From the NCBI RefSeq assembly GCF_900115135.1, contig NZ_FOVK01000007.1, positions 1 through 64,000 on the forward strand: a stretch of 64,000 nt of DNA, in the 5' to 3' direction. Made by a program: the position numbers and the translations under genes. Under the pieces are notes generated by a model that saw only the letters and a list, made by a program, of their open reading frames with translations, did not search any database and was not told where the DNA came from. Below are positions 53,915 through 61,200 of this stretch, one piece after another (the stretch's first letter is position 1; every line of letters begins with the position of its first letter). This DNA comes from Proteiniclasticum ruminis (GTDB lineage Bacteria > Bacillota > Clostridia > Clostridiales > Clostridiaceae).

Positions 53915-54087
53915 AAGATCCTCCAATATTTATTATTCTTCAAGATACAAGATGTATTATACGGTGTCCTCTTCCATCCATGGGTTACAATGCCGTAACA
54001 TCAAAGTGACAAAATTCTTTCCTGAAAATATTCCATAGGCTATGTTATACTATTTTCATAGTAAAAAAGACAAAGGAGTGTGTAACA

Positions 54088-54969
54088 GTGAAAGTTGGTT
54101 TTATTGGGCTTGGTATCATGGGAAAACCCATGGCGATGAATCTCATGAAGGCAGGTCACAGCCTCAAGGTCTACAACAGATCTAAGGGCGCCGTGAAGGA
54201 ACTTGTGGCGTTAGGTGCAGAAGAGGCCATATCCCATGGAGATGCGGCTGTAGGAGTGGACGCCCTCATCACAATGCTTCCCGACTCTCCAGATGTCAAA
54301 TCTGTCATGATCGGCGAAGAAGGGGTCGTGAACTACGCGAAAAAAGGACTTCTTTATATCGATATGAGCTCTATCCTGCCGGAGGTTTCCAAAGAAGTGG
54401 GCAGTGCTCTGAAAGAAAAGGGAATCGATATGCTGGATGCCCCAGTGTCCGGAGGCGATCTCGGCGCCATTGCCGGAACCTTGGCCATCATGGCAGGCGG
54501 TGAAAAAAGCGCCTTTCAAAGAGCCCTGCCGCTGTTTAAGGCCATGGGCAGCTCCTATGTCCTGGTGGGACCTCTTGGCAGCGGAAACACCGCAAAGCTC
54601 ACAAACAATATGATTGTGGCCGGAAATATTGCCATCCTTTCCGAAGCGCTGATGCTGTGCAAAGAGTCCGGTACAGACCTTACGAAAGTGCTGGATGCCA
54701 TCCGGGGAGGATCTGCAGGTTCTGCTGTTCTTGAAACAAAATCTCCGAAGATTCTAAAGAAAGACTACAAACCTGGCTTTAAGATTGATCTTCATATCAA
54801 GGACCTGAAAAACGCACAGATTACCGGAGGAAAACTGGGACTCCATATGCCCATTACAGATCTCACCTCTTCCCTGTATGAGACTCTCAGCAAGGAAGGT
54901 CTTGGTGAAATGGACCACAGCGCTCTCTTTACCTATTTTGAGAATATGCATCATGAGAAGAATTCCTGA
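54088..54969 (+). CDS. NAD(P)-dependent beta-hydroxyacid dehydrogenase (GarR-like)
   Basis: 293 residues from a GTG after AAAGGAGTGTGTAACA. Rossmann start VGFIGLGIMGKPMAMNLMKAG, then LDAPVSGGDLGAIAGTLAIM near 118 (substrate loop) and GSGNTAKLTNNMIVAGN near 165 with the catalytic lysine. The family covers tartronate semialdehyde reductase, 3-hydroxyisobutyrate dehydrogenase and related enzymes; garR-like sequence features dominate but substrate cannot be fixed. No glyoxylate or valine genes are adjacent. The next gene overlaps its end. Confidence 0.9.
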   Translation: MKVGFIGLGIMGKPMAMNLMKAGHSLKVYNRSKGAVKELVALGAEEAISHGDAAVGVDALITMLPDSPDVKSVMIGEEGVVNYAKKGLLYIDMSSILPEVSKEVGSALKEKGIDMLDAPVSGGDLGAIAGTLAIMAGGEKSAFQRALPLFKAMGSSYVLVGPLGSGNTAKLTNNMIVAGNIAILSEALMLCKESGTDLTKVLDAIRGGSAGSAVLETKSPKILKKDYKPGFKIDLHIKDLKNAQITGGKLGLHMPITDLTSSLYETLSKEGLGEMDHSALFTYFENMHHEKNS

Positions 54970-55384
54970 TTCCTGGAAGAAAACGGTGGGTTCCAAAAAA
55001 CATGCAGTGATGTTTCTGCTGCTTCTTGGATTCTTCACCGGAATGAGCTTTCTTTCAGAATCCTATGGGACTGGAAGCATCTGTCTCATCTATAACACCA
55101 CCGGGGTTCCATGTCCAACCTGCGGGATGACCAGGTCTTATCTTGCACTCTTTCACGGGGATTTAAGCAGTGCACTTCTGTACCATCCTTTGTTTTTTCT
55201 GGTGCCCGTTCTCTTCTATGCGTTTCTGTTCCAGAAAAAGAAACTGATGGTTGGCCTCTTTATCCTTTTTCTTCTTGTATACATATACCGTATGATTGTT
55301 TATTTCCCACATACAGAGCCCATGCTCTATCATAGGCACTCTTTGTGGGGACGAATAATAAATTTATTGGGGAAGGTGTTTTAA
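54953..55384 (+). CDS. DUF2752 membrane protein
   Basis: 143 residues from an ATG within the last codons of the dehydrogenase (17-nt overlap in another frame); a longer frame starts further inside that gene and is rejected. Signature VPCPTCGMTRSYLALFHGD (about residues 48-66) is the conserved DUF2752 cysteine motif, followed by LLYHPLFF and two membrane segments; a first segment precedes the motif. The two cysteines could bind metal. Function is unknown; it is coupled to the next DUF4234 gene (1 nt apart). Confidence 0.8.
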   Translation: MRRIPDSWKKTVGSKKHAVMFLLLLGFFTGMSFLSESYGTGSICLIYNTTGVPCPTCGMTRSYLALFHGDLSSALLYHPLFFLVPVLFYAFLFQKKKLMVGLFILFLLVYIYRMIVYFPHTEPMLYHRHSLWGRIINLLGKVF

Positions 55385-55385
55385 T

Positions 55386-55724
55386 TTGAAAAGAAATGTC
55401 GTCACTGCTATTATTTTCAGTATTCTTACCTGTGGAATCTATTCCATCATCTGGACCGTTTCTCTGAACAACGATGTGCAGAGAATGAATGGGGAGGAGG
55501 AAGACGGACTTTCTGTGCTCCTGCTGAGCATTCTCACCTGCGGAATTTACTTTCTCATCTGGAACTACCGAATGGGTCAGCGGATTGAAAAGGCTGGTGG
55601 AAGAAATGAAGGCATCATCTACCTGCTTTTGGCCGTATTCCAGCTGAGTCTTGTTTCCCTAGCCCTGATGCAGGTGGCCTATAATGACCTTCTGGACAGG
55701 GGTACTGGAGCCGGCAGCTACTAA
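55386..55724 (+). CDS. DUF4234 membrane protein
   Basis: 112 residues from a TTG with GGAAGGTG upstream. DUF4234 proteins contain repeated ILTCGIYxxIW units; here they are at about residues 13-23 (SILTCGIYSIIW) and 48-59 (SILTCGIYFLIW), each in a membrane segment. A third hydrophobic segment follows near 85. Together with the DUF2752 protein it forms a small membrane-protein pair whose role is unknown. A terminator follows directly. Confidence 0.8.
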   Translation: MKRNVVTAIIFSILTCGIYSIIWTVSLNNDVQRMNGEEEDGLSVLLLSILTCGIYFLIWNYRMGQRIEKAGGRNEGIIYLLLAVFQLSLVSLALMQVAYNDLLDRGTGAGSY

Positions 55725-55728
55725 TGAG

Positions 55729-55758
55729 AAGCGTGGAGGAACTCTCCGCGCTTTTTCT
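55729..55758 (+). terminator. Terminator after DUF4234 gene
   Basis: Stem AAGCGTGGAG / CTCCGCGCTT (one G-T pair) with a short loop, then TTTC; 4 nt after the stop. Confidence 0.75.
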
Positions 55759-55782
55759 CAATCTAAACAAAAGGAGAACATT

Positions 55783-56217
55783 ATGCGAATCTTTATTGAT
55801 GCGGATGGATGTCCTGTGGTAAATGAAACCATTCGTCTGGCACAAAAAATGAGCCTCCCTGTTACTGTCGTGAAAAATTACGCCCATGAGCTTCAAAGCG
55901 AGTATGCAGAGATTGTCACCGTAGATATCTCCCGGGATGCAGCGGATTTCTACATCGCCAACCATCTGAAAAAGGAGGATCTACTGATTACCCAGGACTA
56001 TGGCCTTGCAGCCCTTGCTTTATCCAAACAATGCAAGATTCTGACTCAGAACGGGCTCCTCATCACGGACCACAATATCATGAGACTTCTGGATGCCAGG
56101 CATGTGAACCAGAAAATGAGGCAGACCAAGAAAATTTACACAAAGCACAAAAAAAGAACGGCTGAAGATGATGAACTCTTCAAATCCGCTCTGTTGAAGC
56201 TTCTTAAGGAAACTTAA
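55783..56217 (+). CDS. YaiI/YqxD family protein (DUF188)
   Basis: 144 residues from the ATG after AAAAGGAGAACATT; a longer frame upstream covers the previous terminator. It has the DUF188 pattern: MRIFIDADGCPVVNETIRLA at the start with the PIN-like aspartates, then DLLITQDYGLAALAL near 66 and TQNGLLITDHNI near 90, and RHVNQKMRQTKK near 107. The fold resembles PIN nucleases, so nucleic-acid cleavage is possible but unproven. Its end overlaps the convergent gene by 4 nt. Confidence 0.93.
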   Translation: MRIFIDADGCPVVNETIRLAQKMSLPVTVVKNYAHELQSEYAEIVTVDISRDAADFYIANHLKKEDLLITQDYGLAALALSKQCKILTQNGLLITDHNIMRLLDARHVNQKMRQTKKIYTKHKKRTAEDDELFKSALLKLLKET

Positions 56218-56588
56218 TTGCCTAAATTGCAGCTGAGGTTGATGTCTACCCTAAGATCATCATGACCCAAAAGCTCGCTGAACCGGTCGAAAAGAGCTCT
56301 TCTTAAGGGCTCGTCCTCTTCCTGGTTCACATGGGCTTTGTCAAAGAAAATCCCGGTGATTTTATCATTTCGGATATCCACACTGAATTTCCCTTGAAAG
56401 TCCGTGTAGGTTTCCCGCAGGGTATTCAGCACATCTTCCGTAGCATACTTCAGGTAGCGTTCCATCTGATAGGGTTTGATCTCTTCCTCCTGGATATGAT
56501 GCTCTTTCAGAAACCTGAAGAATCCTTCTTTGAACAGATCATTCATCGGTATCTCCAGAAGATAGTTGATTTTTACGACTGTACTCAA
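56214..56588 (-). CDS. Hypothetical protein, 124 residues
   Basis: Chosen start is a TTG about 8 nt after AGGAGAGG; an internal ATG at 56546 with GGAG is a second possibility. No signal peptide or membrane segment. Charged helical N-terminal half (EGFFRFLKEHHIQEEEIKPY), then alternating strands (GKFSVDIRNDKITGIFFD) and an end DLRVDINLSCNLGN. I do not recognise the family. Convergent with the DUF188 gene, overlapping by 4 nt. Confidence 0.6.
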   Translation of the reverse strand: MSTVVKINYLLEIPMNDLFKEGFFRFLKEHHIQEEEIKPYQMERYLKYATEDVLNTLRETYTDFQGKFSVDIRNDKITGIFFDKAHVNQEEDEPLRRALFDRFSELLGHDDLRVDINLSCNLGN

Positions 56589-56698
56589 TATTCTCACCTC
56601 TCCTATCATTCTAGCATGGAAATCTGAATGCCTCATGAATGACCTTTGAACCCTTTGTTTAGTTTATTGTCAATCTTACATCGAAAGGACTGAGTTCT

Positions 56699-57691
56699 AT
56701 GATACGTTTTGGTACTGTTGGCACAGGTTTCATCACCGAAGCCTTTATCAAAGGCGCACACAAAAGCGGGGTTATGGAGCTTACTGCCCTCTACTCCCGG
56801 GATGAAGAAAAAGCCCAGAAGTTTCTTCATTCTATGGATCTGAATGTCCCGGTCTTTACCTCTTTAGAGGAAATGGCCTCCTCTCCGCTCATTGACGCTG
56901 CTTATATTGCAAGCCCCAATGCCATGCACAGCCCACAGGCAAAAGTCTTTCTAACACATGGAAAGCATGTGCTGGTGGAAAAGGCTGCCGCATCCAACAA
57001 AAAAGAGCTGCAGGAAGTGCTAGACCTTGCTGAAAAAAATCATCTGGTCTTCATGGAAGCCATGAAATCACTGACCATGCCAGCCTATGTGCTCCTGAAA
57101 AAGCTGCTGCCAGAAATTGGACAGGTTCGGAAATACATCGGCAACTACTGCCAGTACTCTTCCCGATATGACAGGCATAAAGCTGGTGAATTTGTGAACA
57201 CCTTTCAGAAGGAGTTTTCCAATGGTTCTCTTCTGGATATTGGGATCTATCCTCTCTACATTGCAGTGGATCTTTTTGGAAGACCTGAGAAGATTTCCGC
57301 CCAGGCCACAATCCTTCCGGAAGGAGGGGTGGATGGCTCCGGTTCCATTTTACTGTCCTATAAAGATATGGAAGCGGTGATCCTGCACTCCAAGATCAGT
57401 CATTCTTACCTGCCTTCCGAAATCCAAGGGGAAAAAGGCAGTATCCTCATCGACCGTATTGGAAGTCCTACAGAACTGACTCTCATCAGACGGTCCGGAG
57501 AAAAAGAAGTCTTCCGGCCTGAAACCTACGAAGAGGATATGGCCTATGAGGCACTGGAGTTTTCGGAAACCATCCGAAGGGGGGCATCCTTCTCCCCAGT
57601 GAGCAACAAGGCCTTGGCACTGACAGTCCATGAAATCATGGACGAAGCAAGAAGTCAGATCGGTCTTGTGTATCCCAGGGACCTGGACTGA
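56699..57691 (+). CDS. Gfo/Idh/MocA family oxidoreductase
   Basis: 330 residues; ATG after GAAAGGACTGAGTTCT. Rossmann start IRFGTVGTGFITEAFIKGA, then AAYIASPNAMHSPQAK near 64 and HVLVEKAAASNKKEL near 92 with the conserved E-K pair. GSLLDIGIYPLYIAVDLFG near 180 holds the usual D-x-G-x-(H/Y) region, here with Tyr-Pro instead of a His. NAD(P)-dependent dehydrogenases of sugars or inositols are typical; the substrate is not indicated by the neighbours. Monocistronic. Confidence 0.9.
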   Translation: MIRFGTVGTGFITEAFIKGAHKSGVMELTALYSRDEEKAQKFLHSMDLNVPVFTSLEEMASSPLIDAAYIASPNAMHSPQAKVFLTHGKHVLVEKAAASNKKELQEVLDLAEKNHLVFMEAMKSLTMPAYVLLKKLLPEIGQVRKYIGNYCQYSSRYDRHKAGEFVNTFQKEFSNGSLLDIGIYPLYIAVDLFGRPEKISAQATILPEGGVDGSGSILLSYKDMEAVILHSKISHSYLPSEIQGEKGSILIDRIGSPTELTLIRRSGEKEVFRPETYEEDMAYEALEFSETIRRGASFSPVSNKALALTVHEIMDEARSQIGLVYPRDLD

Positions 57692-57699
57692 TCCAAACA

Positions 57700-57748
57700 A
57701 AATAACCCTATGAGAAAATGAAGCTCTCATTTTCTCATAGGGTTATTT
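57700..57748. terminator. Strong bidirectional terminator
   Basis: A perfect stem of about 20 bp (AAATAACCCTATGAGAAAAT on the 5' side) with a short GC-containing loop and T-rich flanks. Serves the oxidoreductase gene (plus) and probably the miniprotein gene (minus). Confidence 0.85.
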
Positions 57749-57760
57749 CTATTTCCATTA

Positions 57761-57853
57761 CTATACTAGAATCGCTGCAAAGACAGAGCCCAGCATACCC
57801 AGAAGGATTACTGCCGCAATGATCTTTGCCATAAGATCTCTTTTTTTGTACAT
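57761..57853 (-). CDS. 30-residue membrane miniprotein (Prli42/DUF4044-like)
   Basis: 30 codons; AGGTGG lies 6 nt before the ATG. The basic start MYKKRDLMAK is followed by one hydrophobic helix (IIAAVILLGMLGSVFAAI) to the end. Size, charge and layout match the Prli42/DUF4044 miniproteins of Firmicutes, where Prli42 tethers the stressosome in Listeria. The match is one of architecture; I cannot show homology by eye. It starts 19 nt after the stop of the NlpC-like gene. Confidence 0.65.
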   Translation of the reverse strand: MYKKRDLMAKIIAAVILLGMLGSVFAAILV

Positions 57854-57871
57854 TTTATTCCACCTCTTTTC

Positions 57872-58621
57872 TTATTCTATAAAGGTCACATTGGGTCTTC
57901 TATAATAAACAAATTGAGTGGAGGGCGCGGATGGAGAAAATTTATGTCCGTTGAGATCTCTATTGTTTCTCTTCAGAACATTATTAAATGAGATCACGAT
58001 CCTTCCTTCCGGAAGCCCTTCTGCTTTATATTGAACGCCTCCTGCATGGATAAAGACTTTATCCCCCTCAATCTCTCCCAGATAGATCCCGATCGCATTC
58101 ACTTTGCTGCCCTCAGGAATGATGGTAAAGCCTAAATCCCCGGGCTGAAGCTCGTTCTCCATGATGGAAGTGGAGTTCTCCCAGATCTTTGTTGCCAGAG
58201 GACCTGCACTGCTGCTGCCCGCACTGAGTGCTTTTCCACTGAGGTTATAATATACCCAGTCCACAAATGCAGCGGAGCCTAAGGGTCCTTCTGGTTTCCC
58301 GAGGTTCAGCGACTCCTGTCCCAAGGAATAGGGATGATTGATCAGTGTTTGCGAGAGGGTGATGAGAGCATTTCTTGAAACTGCTCCGTCTTCACTGAGA
58401 ACTTCCACATACTCGCTGCTCCCCTCGTACTGTACCCGATGATCAAAGAAAAGCTCAAATAGGCCCTTCTGGTCCATCATAAAAATTGCCGCAACCAAAA
58501 ATGCCATCACGAGAAGCCCCACCCACAATCTGCGTTTGCGGCGGTTCCTCTTTCGTACTTCCTGTATTCTTTTCACCCGCTCATTCCCATGAAACTTCAG
58601 ACGGTCTTCCACTCTCTTCAC
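57872..58621 (-). CDS. NlpC/P60-like protein with lost catalytic residues
   Basis: 249 residues. A basic cytosolic N-terminus (about 1-31) leads to one membrane anchor (about 32-50); the rest is outside. Residues about 95-220 have the NlpC/P60 order: LGSAAFVDWVYYNLSGK aligns with DCSGFVQWVY, ELQPGDLGFTI with the conserved GDL strand, and AIGIYLGE ... VFIHAGG with HVGIYxG ... IHA. The catalytic Cys is Ser116 and the catalytic His is Ala176; so it should not cleave peptidoglycan in the usual way. A binding or regulatory role at the wall is possible. Confidence 0.7.
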   Translation of the reverse strand: MKRVEDRLKFHGNERVKRIQEVRKRNRRKRRLWVGLLVMAFLVAAIFMMDQKGLFELFFDHRVQYEGSSEYVEVLSEDGAVSRNALITLSQTLINHPYSLGQESLNLGKPEGPLGSAAFVDWVYYNLSGKALSAGSSSAGPLATKIWENSTSIMENELQPGDLGFTIIPEGSKVNAIGIYLGEIEGDKVFIHAGGVQYKAEGLPEGRIVISFNNVLKRNNRDLNGHKFSPSAPSTQFVYYRRPNVTFIE

Positions 58622-58659
58622 CTGTACCTTATTTTACCACTGGTTCTTATTACACAAAA

Positions 58660-58683
58660 TTAAAAAACCTGATTGCTCAGGTT
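58660..58683 (-). terminator. Terminator after the small membrane protein gene
   Basis: On the minus strand AACCTGA / TCAGGTT with a 4-nt loop, then TTTTAA. Confidence 0.75.
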
Positions 58684-58718
58684 CTATTCTACAGAGGATT
58701 TATTAACTTGTCTTTAAA

Positions 58719-58931
58719 CTACTCTTGTGAACTTTTGAATTTTGGTCTGAAAATAATCATCCAGAGGACCCCCATGACAAGGAGTGTGCTGAGTGCGGCG
58801 AGCAAAGCCTGAACATACACTTCCTGGGAGCTGAAAGAAGCTTGCTTCAGTTCCTCAGAAGCAAGCGCCATCTGAGAGGAAGCCTCTACAGAGCTCAGCA
58901 GTATTCCTGATATATATGCAACCCATCCCAA
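58719..58931 (-). CDS. Small membrane protein of unknown function
   Basis: 70 residues from a TTG 8 nt after GGAGG; a 12-codon upstream extension from an ATG lacks a site. Two hydrophobic segments (about 4-15, short, and 43-62, long), joined by a Ser/Glu/Ala-rich helix (SVEASSQMALASEELKQASF). A basic end (RPKFKSSQE) would be cytosolic. Own terminator. No family recognised. Confidence 0.55.
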   Translation of the reverse strand: MGWVAYISGILLSSVEASSQMALASEELKQASFSSQEVYVQALLAALSTLLVMGVLWMIIFRPKFKSSQE

Positions 58932-59024
58932 GGGGCTCACCTCCGTTTCTTGTTCCCATCTTAGCAAAATTTTTCTGCTTTTTTGTTAACGAAGGTTAAA
59001 CATTCACAAAACGGCCCATAAACA

Positions 59025-59615
59025 TTATGAGAACAGCTTTCGTCTGCTTGGATAAACGGTACGGTCCGTCTTTGGTTTTTTTCGGTTCTTTGTGGCTGCA
59101 AGATAGTACTCCACCTGACAGAAAAGCTGCTTTTTCGAGCTTTTGTTCACCAGCACCGCATCAGCGTGTCGGTCCTGAAAGGCTTCACCATTTTTTCTGT
59201 AAATCAGCATCCGCTTCCGGATGCTCTCCTTGGGATCTCCCCTATGGGTCATTCTTCTTCGAAGATCCCTTGGACCGCTGGCGATATAAAAAATTTTCAC
59301 CTTTTCCCCGTACATCTTCTTGAAAGCAAGTGCTCCATGGATCTCAATCACCGCAAACACATCACCCAGCTTTGTTTTTTCTTCCACTTCTTTTTCAGAT
59401 ACCCCATACCAGTTCCCCCCATAGGCACTTGCTTCTACCTTCTTGGTCTGCTGAAAAGTTCCTTCATCCACAAAATGGTAAGAAACGCCCTGGACTTCAC
59501 CAGGACGGGGAAGTCTTGTGGTATGGGAAACCAGTTCGTTCATGCCTTTTTCCTTCAGGTACTCCCCCACCAGTGTTTTTCCTGAACCTGAAGGTCCCAT
59601 GACAATATAAATCAA
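59025..59615 (-). CDS. Guanylate kinase-like P-loop protein
   Basis: 196 residues from a TTG with AAAGGAGG upstream; the longer frame adds 25 codons without support. P-loop MGPSGSGKTLVGEYL (residues 6-20), then SHTTRLPRPGEVQGVSYHFV, the GMP-binding region of guanylate kinase with its Arg and Tyr, and VFAVIEIHGALAFKK. The C-terminal part carries lid arginines (GPRDLRRRMTHRGD). The P-loop lacks the GAGKGT form of house-keeping Gmk, and the tail is basic and unusual. It may be a divergent paralogue, so GMP kinase activity is not certain. Confidence 0.75.
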   Translation of the reverse strand: MIYIVMGPSGSGKTLVGEYLKEKGMNELVSHTTRLPRPGEVQGVSYHFVDEGTFQQTKKVEASAYGGNWYGVSEKEVEEKTKLGDVFAVIEIHGALAFKKMYGEKVKIFYIASGPRDLRRRMTHRGDPKESIRKRMLIYRKNGEAFQDRHADAVLVNKSSKKQLFCQVEYYLAATKNRKKPKTDRTVYPSRRKLFS

Positions 59616-59771
59616 GAGCTCTTCCTCCTTTACAAAACTTGAATGATCTTGAACACGTACAGTTCTTGATGACTGCGGTACAAAGACCATTTTTATTTTT
59701 CATCGGTTTTTGCTATAATGTGTTATTAAGAACTAGTATATCAAATTTTAAAAAATTAGGAGTTGATTTTT

Positions 59772-61040
59772 TTGGACCCGAGTTCGTGGCAGATTATTTT
59801 ATTGGTGATTCTTGTGATTTCATCTGGATTCTTTTCCTCTGCTGAAACTGCTTTTACTGCAGCAAACCGTCTGAAGTTAAGACATATGGCAGAAGAAGGG
59901 AGTAAAAGTGCAAAAAGAGCGCTGAGACTGATTGAAAATCCATCCAAGCTCATCAGCGCACTGCTCATCGGTAACAATATCGTGAATATTTTTGCCTCCT
60001 CTCTGGCAACTCTTGTTGCCATTGATTTGTACGGCATCAGTGCCACTGGTATTGCCACCTCAATTTTGACCATTGTCATCATCATATTCGGTGAGATCAC
60101 ACCAAAATCATTTGCTACACAACATGCAGAAAAAGTATCCATGATGTTCTCTAAACCAGTGGGTATCCTCATGACCCTTCTTACCCCTTTCGTCATTATT
60201 TTCTACAGCATCTCCTCTTGGATCATCAGACTCTTTGGTGGAGATATCAGCCAGAGTCATCCTCTGGTCACAGAAGAAGAGCTGAAAACCATGGTGGATG
60301 TGGGCAGCGAAGAAGGGGTTTTTGAACAGGAAGAAAAGGAAATGCTTCATAATATCTTTGACTTTGGAGACCTTCAGGTCCGGGACATCATGGTTCAGCG
60401 AGTGGACATCACTGCTCTGGATGTGGATGCCACCTACGAAGAAGTTCTGGAAATTGTGAAGGATGAGCAGTTTTCGAGGTTTCCGGTGTACCGGGAGGAC
60501 ATTGATGACATCATCGGTATTCTCAACGTGAAGGATCTTCTGTTCCTCACCGAGGCAGAGAAACGAGGCTTTAAGCTGGAGGACTATATCAGAGAACCTT
60601 ACTTTGCTTATGAGTTCAAAAGAATCACAGATCTGTTCAAAGAACTGAAAAAGACCCGCACCCATATCTCCATCATACTGGATGAGTATGGCGGTACGGT
60701 AGGAGTCGTCACCATCGAAGATCTTCTGGAGGAGATTGTCGGTGAGATTGATGATGAATATGATGACGATAAAGAAACAGACATCGAAACCATCCGGAAG
60801 AATGAATATATGGTATCCGGATCCTACCGTTTGGATGAACTCAACGATCTCATCGGAACCGATATTGAATCAGAGGAGTTTGACTCCATCGGAGGTTATC
60901 TCATCGGAATCCTCGGTACTTTCCCCGCCAGTGGAGAAGTCATTGAAACAGATGGAATCCGCTTTGTGGTGGATGAAGTGGACAAAAACAGAATCAAAAA
61001 AATCCGTATGATCCTAAAGCCCAAACAAACTGAATTCTAG
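59772..61040 (+). CDS. CNNM/HlyC-CorC family transporter
   Basis: 422 residues from the TTG 9 nt after AGGAG; the TTG three codons earlier is too close to that site. N-terminal DUF21/CNNM membrane domain (about 1-175) with [16 protein letters not shown] and [15 protein letters not shown]. Two CBS motifs follow (about 195-315; [13 protein letters not shown] and [20 protein letters not shown]), then the CorC-HlyC C-terminal domain with [13 protein letters not shown] and [13 protein letters not shown]. The family is linked to magnesium or other cation efflux, and CBS pairs bind nucleotides. Monocistronic. Confidence 0.93.
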   Translation: MDPSSWQIILLVILVISSGFFSSAETAFTAANRLKLRHMAEEGSKSAKRALRLIENPSKLISALLIGNNIVNIFASSLATLVAIDLYGISATGIATSILTIVIIIFGEITPKSFATQHAEKVSMMFSKPVGILMTLLTPFVIIFYSISSWIIRLFGGDISQSHPLVTEEELKTMVDVGSEEGVFEQEEKEMLHNIFDFGDLQVRDIMVQRVDITALDVDATYEEVLEIVKDEQFSRFPVYREDIDDIIGILNVKDLLFLTEAEKRGFKLEDYIREPYFAYEFKRITDLFKELKKTRTHISIILDEYGGTVGVVTIEDLLEEIVGEIDDEYDDDKETDIETIRKNEYMVSGSYRLDELNDLIGTDIESEEFDSIGGYLIGILGTFPASGEVIETDGIRFVVDEVDKNRIKKIRMILKPKQTEF

Positions 61041-61044
61041 AGAC

Positions 61045-61071
61045 AAAAGGAAGCCTCATCGGCTTCCTTTT
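61045..61071 (+). terminator. Terminator after the CNNM gene
   Basis: Stem AAAGGAAGCC / GGCTTCCTTT with a 5-nt loop, then TCATTT. Confidence 0.8.
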
Positions 61072-61113
61072 CATTTGAGCTGTAAAGGTTTTTTGAACTT
61101 TCTAGTTTTTTGA

Positions 61114-61127
61114 TGTAAACGTATTGA
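61114..61127 (+). promoter_or_regulatory. cre-like site overlapping the tre -35
   Basis: TGTAAACGTATTGA matches the CcpA consensus TGWAARCGYTWNCW at 12 of 14 positions and covers half of the -35, the same arrangement as in the fru promoter. Confidence 0.6.
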
Positions 61128-61152
61128 CAAACTTATACGTACAGGTTATATT
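61124..61152 (+). promoter_or_regulatory. Promoter of the tre operon
   Basis: TTGACA, 17-nt spacer, TATATT. Operator 1 fills the spacer. Confidence 0.85.
61130..61147. promoter_or_regulatory. TreR-type operator 1
   Basis: AACTTATACGTACAGGTT, a near-palindrome in the promoter spacer; equal to the reverse complement of operator 2 except one base. Confidence 0.75.
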
Positions 61153-61163
61153 CGAAGTGACTC

Positions 61164-61181
61164 AACTTGTACGTATAAGTT
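61164..61181. promoter_or_regulatory. TreR-type operator 2
   Basis: AACTTGTACGTATAAGTT, a near-perfect palindrome 12-16 nt beyond the -10, centred 34 bp from operator 1. A GntR-type TreR, expected outside the window, is the likely binder. Confidence 0.75.
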
Positions 61182-61200
61182 AAAAATAAGGAGGATTACA

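Noticed and set aside
54878-54952. Longer DUF2752 frame starting inside the dehydrogenase gene
   Set aside because: The extra 25 codons read the dehydrogenase in another frame and have no family sequence.
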